Part shown: one piece after another, positions 6,524-14,124 of the stretch
How positions within the stretch are numbered: the stretch's first letter is position 1
Layout: the number at the start of each line of letters is the position of its first letter
Translations under genes and position numbers: made by a program
Notes under the pieces: model-generated
Databases searched by the model: none
Told to the model about the DNA's origin: nothing
What the model saw: only the letters and a program-made list of their open reading frames with translations
NCBI GenBank assembly: GCA_900550775.1
Contig: URTH01000030.1
Coordinates: forward strand, 1 to 14,933
Reading direction: 5' to 3'
From: an uncultured Eubacteriales bacterium
GTDB lineage: Bacteria > Bacillota > Clostridia > Monoglobales > Monoglobaceae
Length of the DNA stretch: 14,933 bases

Positions 6524-8606
6524 ATGATAGAAGAGGTAATCAGCGAAATTTTGAATCCTGCGGATGAATTTTCTCCGATTCCCTTTTGGTTTTTAAACGA
6601 CCGCTTGGAGATGGAAACATTAAAAGGGCAGCTTGAGGATTTTTGCAGCAAGGGCGTTACTGCGGTTGTGCTGCATCCGCGGATCGGCATCCCGGCAGAG
6701 ATGGAATATTTGTCAAAGTCCTATTTTGACATTATGGAATATATCGTGCAGACGGCGGACAGTCTCGGTATGAAGATTGTTTTGTACGATGAAGGCATGT
6801 ACCCGTCCGGGTCTGCGCACGGTATGGTTGCGGCGTCCGACGCGTCCTTTCTCCCCATCGGGATTACGTTATCGGATCGGCCGGATGACGGACAGCTTGT
6901 TGCCGCGATTGAGGACGGAACATATCTTGTCTGCAAAAAGACGGGCGGCACGATCCGGGGGATTCACTATGGGGAAGGATGACGGCGAAGAAGGCGCACC
7001 GGCAGCAGCCGATATTTTGAACGAAAAGGCGGTGGAGCGGTTTATCGAATTGACGCACGAGCAGTATGATAAAAGGCTGCATCGGTATTTTGGCAACACC
7101 ATCATCGGCTTTTTTACGGACGAACCGTCTACGGTCGGAAGAACAAGCCGGCCTTTCTTTCCGTGGGGAAACGGAATCGGTGAGGAGCTTGCTGCGCGCG
7201 GCGGAAACGCGGCAGAACTCATGGGTCTTTTTAACGGCACCGAGAATCCGACCACACGGATATACCGTGAGATCGTGAGGGATAAGCTGAACACGGCGTA
7301 TTATAAAAAGCTGCACGACTGGTGCGGTGCACATGGGATCAGTCTTATGGGACACCCGGCACACAGTGATGATATTGACGAGGAGCGGTTCTTCCATATT
7401 CCGGGGCAGGATCTGGTCTTTCGTTGGGTATCCCCGGAGGCCGGAGGCCTGGAAGGCAAGGACTCGGTGATGGCAAAATGCTCTTCGGACGCTGCGCGCC
7501 ACCTGGGTCGCCGCCGCAACGCAAACGAATGTTTCGGCGTTTGCTCACGCGGAAATATCCCGTGGTACTTTACCGCTGCCGATATGAAGTGGTATATCGA
7601 TTGGCTGGGCGTGCGCGGGGTCAATCTGTTTATTCCGCATGCGTTTTATTACAGTGTTGCAGGAAAGCGCAGCATGGAGCGACCGCCCGATGTCGGGCCG
7701 AACAACATATGGTGGAAGCATTATAAAAAGTTTGCGGATTACATGAAACGGATTTCCTGTCTGATGACGGATTCCGTAAACGGGGCAGAGGTTGCGGTAC
7801 TTTGCCGCAGCGGAGATTTGAAGCCGGAAACGGTGAAAGCGCTTTACGAAAACCAGATTGAATTTAACTATTTGCCCGATTCTCTGCTGAGCCGCTGCAC
7901 GGTGTGGGACGGTCGGCTGTGCATCGGAGCGTATGCCTACTCTTACGTGATCGGTGATTGCGATCTGCCGGTGCGTTCGGTGTGTTCGATCGAAGAACTA
8001 TGCCGGGACAGAACATACTTTCTGTCCGAGCCGCAAAAGACGCTGCGCCTGACCCGTCTTAAAAAAGGCGGCGCCGAGATGATATTTGCGGTCAATGAAG
8101 GATTTTCGCGTATTGAGACAACGCTGATGACGCAAATTGCAAAGACGCCGGTCGCGGTGGATTTGTGGAGCGGCCGCGTGTGGAAGACGGATTTTAGCCG
8201 GGACGGCGCCGATACCAAGGTGCCGATCTGTCTGGAGCCTTACGAGAGCGTATTGCTTGTGTTCGGCGATTTTCCGCCGGAATACGGTGAGGTAAGAAGT
8301 GATGGCACAAAGCTTTCTCTGCATTTTCGGCAAGAGGAGGAAGATGACGAACATTTTGTCAAGACATACACGGTAGAATACGAAAAAAAGGAAGATGCGA
8401 TGCGGCATGAATTTTTTGAGGTTGCCTATCACGAAATGGCGGAATGCTATGTAAACGGGCAATTCTGCGGTGTGGAATTCTTCTGCCGGCGATTTGAAAT
8501 CGGTGCCCTTTTGCACAAGGGCAAAAATACGATTCGCCTTGTTGTGACAGTCAGCGCGGCCAATCGGTACAATGAAGAAAAAATTGATTACGGAATCATG
8601 CCGTAA
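6524..8606 (+). pseudogene. TIM-barrel glycosidase-like protein (GH106/GH2-related), one +1 frameshift
   Basis: The start is ATG 6524 with GGAGGG at 6511-6516; longer in-frame starts would lie in the promoter. The first frame stops at TGA 6980-6982, and the protein resumes in the +1 frame. Joining GTIRGIHYGE to DDGEEGAPAAADILN by removing one G at 6977-6978 gives an otherwise intact 693-aa protein. Family landmarks are present: FSPIPFWFLNDRL, VVLHPRIG, LYDEGMYPSG and FFTDEPS (probable acid residues at the barrel ends), GHPAHSDD, PGQDLVFRW, DMKWYIDWLGVRGVNLFIPH, then a beta domain with PYESVLLVF and a galactose-binding-like C-terminus. I recall this short form as widespread in Firmicutes and Actinobacteria; the substrate is not established, with alpha-rhamnoside-type linkages a guess. 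There is no signal peptide, so it would be cytoplasmic. The rest of the sequence shows no decay, so a sequencing error or very recent mutation is likely. Confidence 0.82.
6969..6982 (+). other. Frameshift site in the glycosidase-like gene
   Basis: The sequence ATGGGGAAGGATGAC holds the premature TGA (6980-6982) of the upstream frame. An in-frame ATG (6969) of the downstream frame lies 11 bases before this stop, with GGGGGA at 6957-6962 at fair spacing, so reinitiation of the C-terminal part is conceivable. A lone barrel fragment would probably not fold, so a one-base indel in the G runs is the simplest reading. Confidence 0.75.
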
Positions 8607-8634
8607 CATGGCGCTTACGCCTTAGAAAACACAT

Positions 8635-8677
8635 GGGTCAAAAGCCGGTATTCGGCTTTTGACCCTGTTCTGTTTTT
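8635..8677 (+). terminator. Intrinsic terminator between convergent genes
   Basis: A perfect 13-bp stem pairs GGGTCAAAAGCCG (8635-8647) with CGGCTTTTGACCC (8653-8665), with a GTATT loop, followed by TGTTCTGTTTTT. It ends the glycosidase-like gene. In the other direction it lies 43 bp past the AraC stop and may end that transcript too. Confidence 0.88.
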
Positions 8678-8707
8678 GCCGATGTGCAGGTCTTACGGGG
8701 GATGGGT

Positions 8708-9517
8708 TCATTTTTCGGAGTCGTCTGCCGTATGCAGACGGCGGTATGCCAGCGGCGTTGTCCCTGTCACCGCCTTAAACATTCTGCAAAAATACATGGA
8801 AGAATGAAACCCTGCCTGTGCTGCAATTTTTGAGACCGGCTCCTTTGTCCGCGCCAGCGTATCGCATGCGCTCTGGATTCTTTGTGTGTTAATGTATGCA
8901 AAAACCGACATGCCCGTGTATTCTTTAAAGAGTCTGCACAGATAATATTTTGTGATGTAAAACTTCCCGGCGATTTCCTCCAGCGTTGCGATGGCGGTAT
9001 AGTTTTTACCGATATATTCAATGATTTCCGATGCCAGTTTATTTTTTTCACTCAGCGGCGGCATGACGGGCTCTTTTGCACAGCGGTTTAAAATCTCCAT
9101 CACAGAGGCAAACTCGGCGGCGGAAAGCGGCTGATTGATTCTTGGCCGAATCCGATCCAAAAGCTCCTGCATCGCCTGCGGCGTAAGGCGCAGCTTTTTT
9201 TCCAAAAAGCATGCAAGCAGTTCTTCTTTTGCGCATTTTGTAAAATAGTTGTCAAGATAGCTTTCCTGAAAAGAGATCAGGTAACGCCGAAATCCGCCGC
9301 CCCCGGTACTGTGAAACTCATGCGGAGCAATCAGGACGGCATCGCCGCGCTTTAATTCGAACAAAACGCCGTCAATGATATACGTCCGTTCTCCCTGGTC
9401 TAAAATATAAATTTCGTACCCGTCATGGTAATGCATGCCGGGCATACTCCAGCCTTTTTCGTCCTCCATGCATTCGACCTGGCATTTGACGTTGGTATGA
9501 TAAAAAACCTCTGTCAT
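8708..9517 (-). CDS. AraC-family transcriptional regulator with cupin sensor domain
   Basis: The 269-aa protein reads leftward from the ATG at 9517, behind a near-ideal AGGAGGTG site at 9530-9523. Residues about 20-85 form a cupin-like ligand domain (HYHDGYEIYILDQGERTYIIDG, then LKRGDAVLIAPHEFH). Residues about 160-262 hold the two AraC helix-turn-helix units: LEEIAGKFYITKYYLCRLFKEYTG, and VSKIAAQAGFHSSMYFCRMFKAVTGTTPLAYR. The family usually activates sugar catabolic genes on binding a small ligand, which cannot be named here. The gene is divergent from the GH4 gene, whose control region is duplicated before the frameshifted glycosidase-like gene at 6524. The likely targets are therefore both promoters (inference). 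A degenerate second copy of its own N-terminus lies at 6285-6377. Confidence 0.93.
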   Translation of the reverse strand: MTEVFYHTNVKCQVECMEDEKGWSMPGMHYHDGYEIYILDQGERTYIIDGVLFELKRGDAVLIAPHEFHSTGGGGFRRYLISFQESYLDNYFTKCAKEELLACFLEKKLRLTPQAMQELLDRIRPRINQPLSAAEFASVMEILNRCAKEPVMPPLSEKNKLASEIIEYIGKNYTAIATLEEIAGKFYITKYYLCRLFKEYTGMSVFAYINTQRIQSACDTLARTKEPVSKIAAQAGFHSSMYFCRMFKAVTGTTPLAYRRLHTADDSEK

Positions 9518-9540
9518 GGGTTCACCTCCTTACAATCTAT

Positions 9541-9578
9541 GTCAATATTGTATTATAAATAAAACGATTCGTCAATAT
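9541..9578. promoter_or_regulatory. Pair of GTCAATAT operator boxes, copy B
   Basis: GTCAATAT occurs at 9541-9548 and again at 9571-9578, exact direct repeats with a 30-bp period. A related sequence in reverse orientation, TTGACA, is at 9593-9598. The boxes overlap the -10 and -35 of the leftward AraC promoter and end 6 bp before the rightward -35. This placement would let one bound AraC dimer repress its own gene and activate the GH4 gene (inference). Confidence 0.55.
9547..9575 (-). promoter_or_regulatory. Leftward sigma-A-like promoter of the AraC regulator
   Basis: On the minus strand TTGACG (9575-9570), a 17-bp spacer and TACAAT (9552-9547) match the sigma-A pattern in 5 of 6 bases each. 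The transcription start would be near 9540, about 23 bases before the ATG at 9517. Confidence 0.65.
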
Positions 9579-9584
9579 CATTCA

Positions 9585-9613
9585 TTGTTTTTTTGACAAA
9601 ATTAAGGTATTCT
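9585..9613 (+). promoter_or_regulatory. Rightward promoter of the GH4 gene
   Basis: TTGTTT (9585-9590), a 17-bp spacer and TATTCT (9608-9613) are conserved in copy A and give a start near 9620, about 46 bases before the GH4 ATG. The better-looking TTGACA at 9593-9598 has no -10 hexamer at 16-18 bp and is read as part of an operator instead. Confidence 0.5.
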
Positions 9614-9665
9614 ATGTTTAGATGTGCAATGATCGGATATGTGTTGCATAGAAAGGAGCGATCTT

Positions 9666-11060
9666 ATGATTTTTGAAAAAGGTAAGGTGTCGGAAATAAA
9701 AATTGCGTATGTCGGCGGCGGTTCCCGCGGATGGGCCTGGGGGCTTATGAGCGACCTGGTCAGCGTTGATGACATCAGCGGAACGGTTTATCTCTATGAT
9801 ATTGATTTTGAGGCAGCGCAGCATAACGAAATCATCGGAAATAAATTTAACAGCGCCGAAGGTGCAAAGTCACATTGGGATTATGTTGCGGCAAAGACGG
9901 CGGAGGAAGCGCTGCGCGGTGCGGACTTTGTAATCATGTCCATTCTGCCCGGCACCTTTGATGAAATGGAATCCGATGTACATACCCCGGAAAAATATGG
10001 GATTTATCAGTCGGTGGGCGATACCTCCGGCCCCGGCGGCATTGTTCGTGCCATGCGCACCATTCCGATGTATGAAGAAATCGCCGAGAATATCAAAAAA
10101 TACTGCCCAAAGGCTTGGGTCATCAACTATACCAATCCGATGACGCTCTGTGTCAAGGCGCTTTATCGGGTTTTCCCGGAGATTCGTGCTTTTGGCTGCT
10201 GCCACGAAGTGTTTGGTACACAAAAGTTTTTAGCCAAGGTCGCAGAAGAAAAATTGGGCGCAAAAAACGTAGAGCGGCACGAAATTAAAGTAAACCCGGT
10301 TGCCGTCAATCACTTTACCTGGCTGACTGCGGCGACCTATCAGGGCATCGATCTTTTCCCGTATTACAGGGAATTTTGTTTGGAACACAAGGACGGCTAC
10401 CATGCCGGTCATCCGGTTGATGACAACTGGATGAACAATGCTTTTGTCAGTGAGGAAAAGGTCAAGATGGATTTGTTTTTAAAGTTTGGCTATATTGCAG
10501 CTGCCGGAGATCGCCATCTGGCGGAGTTCTGCGAGGGAAAATGGTATCTGGAAAGCCCGGAGCGCGTGCGTGAAATGCACTTTGGCCTAACCTCTGTGGC
10601 ATCGCGAAAGGAAGATTTAAAAAAGCGGCTCGCAAAGAGTGCGCGGCTTTGCTCCGGTGAAGAAGCGGTTGCCGTTAAGGGAACCGGCGAAGAGGGCGTT
10701 CATCAGATTCGTGCGCTGCTGGGGCTTTGTGAACTTGTCACCAACGTGAACATTCCAAACCGCGGCCAGATTCCGAATCTGCCGCTGGGTGCCGTGGTGG
10801 AAACCAATGCGGTATTTCGCGACGGCACGCTGACGCCGGTCTTTGCCGGTCCGATTCCGACCGAGATTTATCCGCTGGTATCGAGAATCTGTGCTGAGCA
10901 GGAGTTGGTATCGGACGGTATTGCAGAGAGGGATCTCACCAAAATCTTCTCTGCGTTTGCAAACGATCCGCTGACAACCTGTTCGATCACCGATGCAAAA
11001 AAGCTGTTTGACGAAATGTGCCAAAACACCAAAGCGTATCTTTCGATGTATCCGCTTTGA
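9666..11060 (+). CDS. lplD: GH4 NAD-dependent glycosidase, LplD-type alpha-galacturonidase
   Basis: ATG 9666 follows AAAGGAG at 9652-9658; an in-frame upstream start at 9639 precedes this site and is rejected. The 464-aa product has the GH4 layout: Rossmann NAD motif KIAYVGGGSRGW (12-23), acidic YDIDFEA at the end of the second strand, GDTSGPGGIVRAMRTIP (about 118-134), INYTNPM (153-159), the metal and active-site CCHEV (178-182), and VNHFTW (214-219), then AGDRHLAEF and LVTNVNIPNRGQIPNLPLGA. GH4 enzymes use NAD+ and a divalent metal in a redox-elimination mechanism. From memory, the residues after the active-site Cys separate activities, and the CHEV form belongs to Bacillus subtilis LplD, an alpha-galacturonidase, which the downstream motifs also resemble. 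The symbol is by similarity only. There is no signal peptide: it is cytoplasmic, acting on imported galacturonate-containing oligosaccharides. It is divergent from AraC and followed by its own terminator. Confidence 0.9.
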   Translation: MIFEKGKVSEIKIAYVGGGSRGWAWGLMSDLVSVDDISGTVYLYDIDFEAAQHNEIIGNKFNSAEGAKSHWDYVAAKTAEEALRGADFVIMSILPGTFDEMESDVHTPEKYGIYQSVGDTSGPGGIVRAMRTIPMYEEIAENIKKYCPKAWVINYTNPMTLCVKALYRVFPEIRAFGCCHEVFGTQKFLAKVAEEKLGAKNVERHEIKVNPVAVNHFTWLTAATYQGIDLFPYYREFCLEHKDGYHAGHPVDDNWMNNAFVSEEKVKMDLFLKFGYIAAAGDRHLAEFCEGKWYLESPERVREMHFGLTSVASRKEDLKKRLAKSARLCSGEEAVAVKGTGEEGVHQIRALLGLCELVTNVNIPNRGQIPNLPLGAVVETNAVFRDGTLTPVFAGPIPTEIYPLVSRICAEQELVSDGIAERDLTKIFSAFANDPLTTCSITDAKKLFDEMCQNTKAYLSMYPL

Positions 11061-11063
11061 TCC

Positions 11064-11088
11064 TTTGCGGTCTTAATGTCACCGCAAA
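11064..11088 (+). other. Small hairpin after the GH4 gene
   Basis: TTTGCGGT (11064-11071) and ACCGCAAA (11081-11088) form an 8-bp stem with a 9-base loop starting 3 bases after the GH4 stop. It has no T tract and stands just before the main terminator, perhaps as an mRNA 3' end protector. Confidence 0.5.
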
Positions 11089-11096
11089 TGAATTTT

Positions 11097-11139
11097 AAAA
11101 GAGCATTTTGGGTAGATTGCCTGCCCGAAATGCTCTTTT
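11097..11139 (+). terminator. Intrinsic terminator of the GH4 gene
   Basis: A 16-bp stem pairs AAAAGAGCATTTTGGG (11097-11112) with CCCGAAATGCTCTTTT (11124-11139), with one G-T pair and an 11-base loop. It separates the GH4 transcript from the promoter at 11183. Confidence 0.9.
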
Positions 11140-11145
11140 GCTTTG

Positions 11146-11172
11146 CAAAACGGACGATTTTGTTCCGTTTTG
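11146..11172. promoter_or_regulatory. 27-bp inverted repeat upstream of the GH36-like gene promoter
   Basis: CAAAACGGA (11146-11154) and TCCGTTTTG (11164-11172) are perfect 9-bp arms around a 9-base centre. The repeat ends 10 bp before the -35 hexamer, where an activator would bind. No T tract follows, so it is less likely to be a terminator. The factor is unknown. Confidence 0.45.
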
Positions 11173-11182
11173 ATACAAAGCC

Positions 11183-11211
11183 TTGACATGGATTGAAAAA
11201 TGTGTTACGAT
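11183..11211 (+). promoter_or_regulatory. Sigma-A-like promoter of the GH36-like gene
   Basis: TTGACA (11183-11188), a 17-bp spacer and TACGAT (11206-11211) form a near-consensus promoter with a start near 11218. Its strength fits control by a repressor rather than an activator. Confidence 0.75.
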
Positions 11212-11223
11212 AGAGCAAATGTT

Positions 11224-11237
11224 CATTAACGTTAATG
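11224..11237. promoter_or_regulatory. LacI-family-type operator: 14-bp perfect palindrome
   Basis: CATTAACGTTAATG is a perfect palindrome with a central CG, the hallmark of LacI/GalR operators. It starts 12 bp after the -10 and covers about +7 to +20, where a bound repressor would block transcription. It is a poor match to the CcpA cre pattern (outer TG...CA missing), so a pathway-specific repressor encoded outside the window is more likely. Confidence 0.6.
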
Positions 11238-11260
11238 TCGCGGGGAGCGTGCATAGACAG

Positions 11261-13165
11261 ATGGAGCGGTTAAAGGCATATCTGAGAACGGCGGACGGGT
11301 CGGTACAGGATTTTCATGTTCGGACAGAGGTAAAAAAACAAGACGGCGCAGACGCGGTGTATATTGACGGATTTTCGGGTTCGCTGCTGGACGCGGATTT
11401 CGGCGCCGGGATTGACTTTACGGTATCGCAGGTCAAAAGCTGGATGGCGGATTTCAGATATTCGCCGTTTTGGTGTATGCCGGCGTTCGGAACGGCGCTT
11501 GGCGATATCCCGGATGAGACCCAGGGACTGATTTACCAAAAAGAGGACGGGGACTTCGGTGTGATTTTGCCGGTGGTGTCGGAGCAGTATAAGTGCGTGT
11601 TAAAGGGAAACAAAGACGGCGGTATCACGGCCAGACTGTTCACAAGATACGACTCGATGAGTGCATGCAGAGCGCTGGCGTTTGTCTCGGCCGAGGGGAA
11701 GAATCCGTATACCCTGTTAAAAAAGGCAGCAAAAGCGGCGCTGACGCTTTTAAACAACGGCTGCCGTCTAAGAGAAGAGCGCCGCTATCCCGAAGTTTTT
11801 GAATACCTCGGCTGGTGCAGCTGGGACGCGATGGAAATCCGCGTGTGCGAAGAGGATTTAATCAAAAAATGTGAGGAATTCAAGCAGAAGAATATCCCGG
11901 TAAAATGGGCGATCATTGACGATATGTGGGCAGAAGTCCGCGATTTCTACGGCGTTTCTTATCAGGATCGCGACGAAATGTTCCGGCTGATGCACGCGTC
12001 AAGGTTATATTCGTTTCAGGCGGATCCCATCCGTTTTCCGAACGGTCTTGGTGCATGTATCCAAAAAATGAAGGACTACGGCATGAAGGTCGGGATGTGG
12101 CATCCGACCACCGGCTATTGGAAGGGGATCGACCCGGAGGGAGATATCTGCCGCGACCATCGTGACCTGCTGGTTAAAAATGAGGACGGAGAATATATCC
12201 CATCCTTCCACCGGGATAAGGCGTATCTGTTTTACAGTGCGTTTCATGATTATCTTTTGGAGTGCGGCACCGATTTTGTAAAAATTGATAACCAGAGCGT
12301 GACGCAGCGCTATCGGAATATGGCGCCGGTCGGAACGGTTGCAAGAGAGATGCACTGTGCCATCGAGGCATCGGTCGGACAGCATTTTGACAATGCCATG
12401 ATAAACTGTATGGGCATGGCGAATGAAAATATGTGGAATCGGAGCGTCAGTGCAATATCACGGTGCAGCGACGATTTTCAGCCGGAGGACAGCGCGTGGT
12501 TTTCAAAACATATTACGCAGTGTTCCTACAACTGCCTGATCCAGGGACAGTTTTACTACGGTGACTGGGATATGTGGTGGACGGATGACGGACAGGCGTT
12601 GAAGAACAGTATTTTGCGCGCTGTCAGCGGCGGACCGATTTATGTCAGCGACAAGCTGGAACGGAGCAGACGCGAAATCCTTATGCCGCTGATTACGGAT
12701 GACGGCAGGATTCTTCGCTGCGACCGGCCGGCAATGCCGACGGCAGACTGCCTGACGGTCGACCCGACTGCGTCCCAAAAGATCTTTAAGCTGCAGAATA
12801 TTTGCGGCGACAGCGGTGTGATCGCAGTCTTTAACATCGACGGAAAAATGCGTGCGGTGGACGGGATGGTGTCACCCATGGAGATTGACGGCTTAGAGGG
12901 AGAAGAATTTGCGGTTTATGAGCATTTTTCAAAGGAGCTCACCGTTTTGCGCCGGGAGGACAGAATGCAGGTTACGCTGCATGATATCAACGAATTAAAG
13001 CTTTATATTGTGGTACCGATCCGTGACGGATTTGCGGCGATCGGAAGAATTGACAAGTTCATCTCGCCAAAAACGATCAAGGCGGTGCGCGGCCGCGAGG
13101 TAGAGTTGACCGAGGACGGCGCATATGCCGTTGTCGAGGATGGCAAGCTGTGCATCAAAGACTAA
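11261..13165 (+). CDS. GH36-like / raffinose-synthase-family glycosidase
   Basis: ATG 11261 is chosen, giving 634 aa (MERLKAYLRTADG). The open frame continues upstream, but a TTG at 11183 is the -35 hexamer itself, and ATG 11219 falls at the predicted transcription start, in front of the operator palindrome. The RBS GGGGAG (11242-11247) is 13 bases away, longer than ideal; GTG 11249 is the alternative. Residues 1-175 form an N-terminal beta-sandwich. The TIM barrel follows with YLGWCSWDAM (182-191), KWAIIDDMW (215-223), KVGMWHPTTGYW (276-287), TDFVKIDNQS (probable nucleophile Asp343), and RCSDDF (401-406, probable acid/base), plus GDWDMWW (434-440). The family (Raffinose_syn/GH36) covers alpha-galactosidases and galactosyl transferases; which one this is cannot be told. 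There is no signal peptide, hence cytoplasmic. It appears to be a single-gene transcript with a repressor-type operator. Confidence 0.88.
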   Translation: MERLKAYLRTADGSVQDFHVRTEVKKQDGADAVYIDGFSGSLLDADFGAGIDFTVSQVKSWMADFRYSPFWCMPAFGTALGDIPDETQGLIYQKEDGDFGVILPVVSEQYKCVLKGNKDGGITARLFTRYDSMSACRALAFVSAEGKNPYTLLKKAAKAALTLLNNGCRLREERRYPEVFEYLGWCSWDAMEIRVCEEDLIKKCEEFKQKNIPVKWAIIDDMWAEVRDFYGVSYQDRDEMFRLMHASRLYSFQADPIRFPNGLGACIQKMKDYGMKVGMWHPTTGYWKGIDPEGDICRDHRDLLVKNEDGEYIPSFHRDKAYLFYSAFHDYLLECGTDFVKIDNQSVTQRYRNMAPVGTVAREMHCAIEASVGQHFDNAMINCMGMANENMWNRSVSAISRCSDDFQPEDSAWFSKHITQCSYNCLIQGQFYYGDWDMWWTDDGQALKNSILRAVSGGPIYVSDKLERSRREILMPLITDDGRILRCDRPAMPTADCLTVDPTASQKIFKLQNICGDSGVIAVFNIDGKMRAVDGMVSPMEIDGLEGEEFAVYEHFSKELTVLRREDRMQVTLHDINELKLYIVVPIRDGFAAIGRIDKFISPKTIKAVRGREVELTEDGAYAVVEDGKLCIKD

Positions 13166-13166
13166 A

Positions 13167-13202
13167 AAAAACGGGGCCGAAAGCATTTTCAGCCCCGTTT
13201 TT
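13167..13202. terminator. Bidirectional terminator between convergent genes
   Basis: AAAAACGGGGC (13167-13177) pairs with GCCCCGTTTTT (13192-13202), with an inner GAAA/TTTC pairing in the loop. It begins 2 bases after the GH36-like stop, and its right arm overlaps the TAA of the leftward AraC gene (13203-13201). A and T tracts on both sides make it symmetrical. Confidence 0.9.
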
Positions 13203-14043
13203 ATGCTTCTTCCGATGCGGTAAGGATCTTTTTGCGAAAATCGCCGGGTGTGCACTGCGCGATATCGCGAAACGATTTCCGAAAGCAATCCATGTCACGG
13301 TAGCCGGAAAGCGCTGCGATTTCTTCAATCTTTTTATCGGTGTGCGCAAGCAGGCGGCAGGCCTCGTTGATGCGCACTTTTTTTAAGTAGTTCTGAAAGG
13401 ACAAGCCGGTTTTTTCTTTAAACTTTTTGCTGAGATAAGGCAGACTGTACCCTGCCACATTGCCGAGATCCGACAGGGTGATCGGCTCATTGTAATGCTT
13501 TAAAACAGTATTGACAATCCTTTGTGTGATATCACAGGGCGTATCGCCGGACGGAACCTTACGTGTGGTATGAATCAAAAGCCGAATCAAATCAGAACGC
13601 AGCAGTTCAATATAGTTATTTTGTTTTTTTTCATATTCCTCCAGCATTTCGTTTAAGATGGCAAGAATTTTACCGTTATCATCGTGAAAAATGTGATTGA
13701 CCGGGCTGTAATCCATGGCGTCGGCATTGATTTTTATTAAATAATGCTGCAAAAGGGTTTGAAAGTCCTTGCAGTAGAGCAGGGTTTTGTCGATCAGCTC
13801 CGGGAGAAACAAACAGTTAATCACGCAAAATTCCTTTGTTTTTGCATAATATTCGTGTGCGGTTTTATAATCAATGATAAAATAGTCCCCGGATTGGATG
13901 GTTGCGGCGTTTGTGCCGTTAATTTTGTGCAGTGCAACGCCGTGTGTCACATAGGCAAGTTCTAAATACACATGCTTATGCGGAGGAACATTACGGCTGA
14001 CGCATGGATGCAGATTGATATAGGTTTCTTTTAATTCGATCAT
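13201..14043 (-). CDS. AraC-family transcriptional regulator (second, distinct)
   Basis: The start is ATG 14043, with GGAGG at 14053-14049 five bases upstream; longer in-frame starts at 14055 and 14283 lack a ribosome site, and the farther one would cross the promoter. The 280-aa protein has a cupin-like sensor at about 20-70 (PPHKHVYLELAYVTHG, then IQSGDYFIIDYKTAHEY) and two helix-turn-helix units at about 188-213 (LSDLGNVAGYSLPYLSKKFKEKTG) and 238-262 (IEEIAALSGYRDMDCFRKSFRD), ending in the usual TPGDFRKK. It is diverged from the regulator at 8708-9517 and should sense a different ligand. It is divergent from the glycosidase-like gene at 14155, with overlapping promoters, so that gene is the likely target. 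Confidence 0.93.
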   Translation of the reverse strand: MIELKETYINLHPCVSRNVPPHKHVYLELAYVTHGVALHKINGTNAATIQSGDYFIIDYKTAHEYYAKTKEFCVINCLFLPELIDKTLLYCKDFQTLLQHYLIKINADAMDYSPVNHIFHDDNGKILAILNEMLEEYEKKQNNYIELLRSDLIRLLIHTTRKVPSGDTPCDITQRIVNTVLKHYNEPITLSDLGNVAGYSLPYLSKKFKEKTGLSFQNYLKKVRINEACRLLAHTDKKIEEIAALSGYRDMDCFRKSFRDIAQCTPGDFRKKILTASEEA

Positions 14044-14095
14044 AGCGGCCTCCATAAAAGATAAACTTTTAGGGTAAAACAGAAAGAATGCCCCG

Positions 14096-14124
14096 TTGAT
14101 TTTATTATAACCAAAGGATATAAT
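14096..14124 (+). promoter_or_regulatory. Rightward promoter of the glycosidase-like gene at 14155
   Basis: TTGATT (14096-14101), a 17-bp spacer and TATAAT (14119-14124) give a start near 14131, leaving a leader of about 24 bases with GGAGGTGG at 14143-14150. It overlaps the opposing AraC promoter. Confidence 0.75.

Larger units (their letters stand above)
9425..9623. repeat. Duplicated AraC N-terminus plus divergent control region, copy B
   Basis: This is the functional partner of 6285-6482. It includes codons 1-31 of the intact AraC gene and the control region up to about the GH4 transcription start. The two copies match closely except for the 10 bp at 9561-9570, just before the second GTCAA box, where 7 bases differ; only 10 other bases differ across the remaining 73. 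Confidence 0.85.

Noticed and set aside
7424..7726. Several 60-210 codon frames on both strands within 6860-8600
   Set aside because: All are shadows of the glycosidase-like gene; none has a ribosome site with a recognisable product.
9593..9598. TTGACA as the -35 of the GH4 promoter
   Set aside because: No -10-like hexamer is found 16-18 bp downstream, and copy A has ATGACA here, while TTGTTT-17-TATTCT is intact in both copies.
11224..11237. CcpA catabolite-repression (cre) site at the palindrome
   Set aside because: The conserved outer TG and CA of cre are missing; only the central CG and general symmetry agree, so a different LacI-family protein is more likely.
11183..11260. Longer N-termini for the GH36-like gene (TTG 11183 or ATG 11219)
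   Set aside because: The TTG is the -35 hexamer itself, and the ATG at 11219 falls at the predicted transcription start without a ribosome site and ahead of the operator palindrome.
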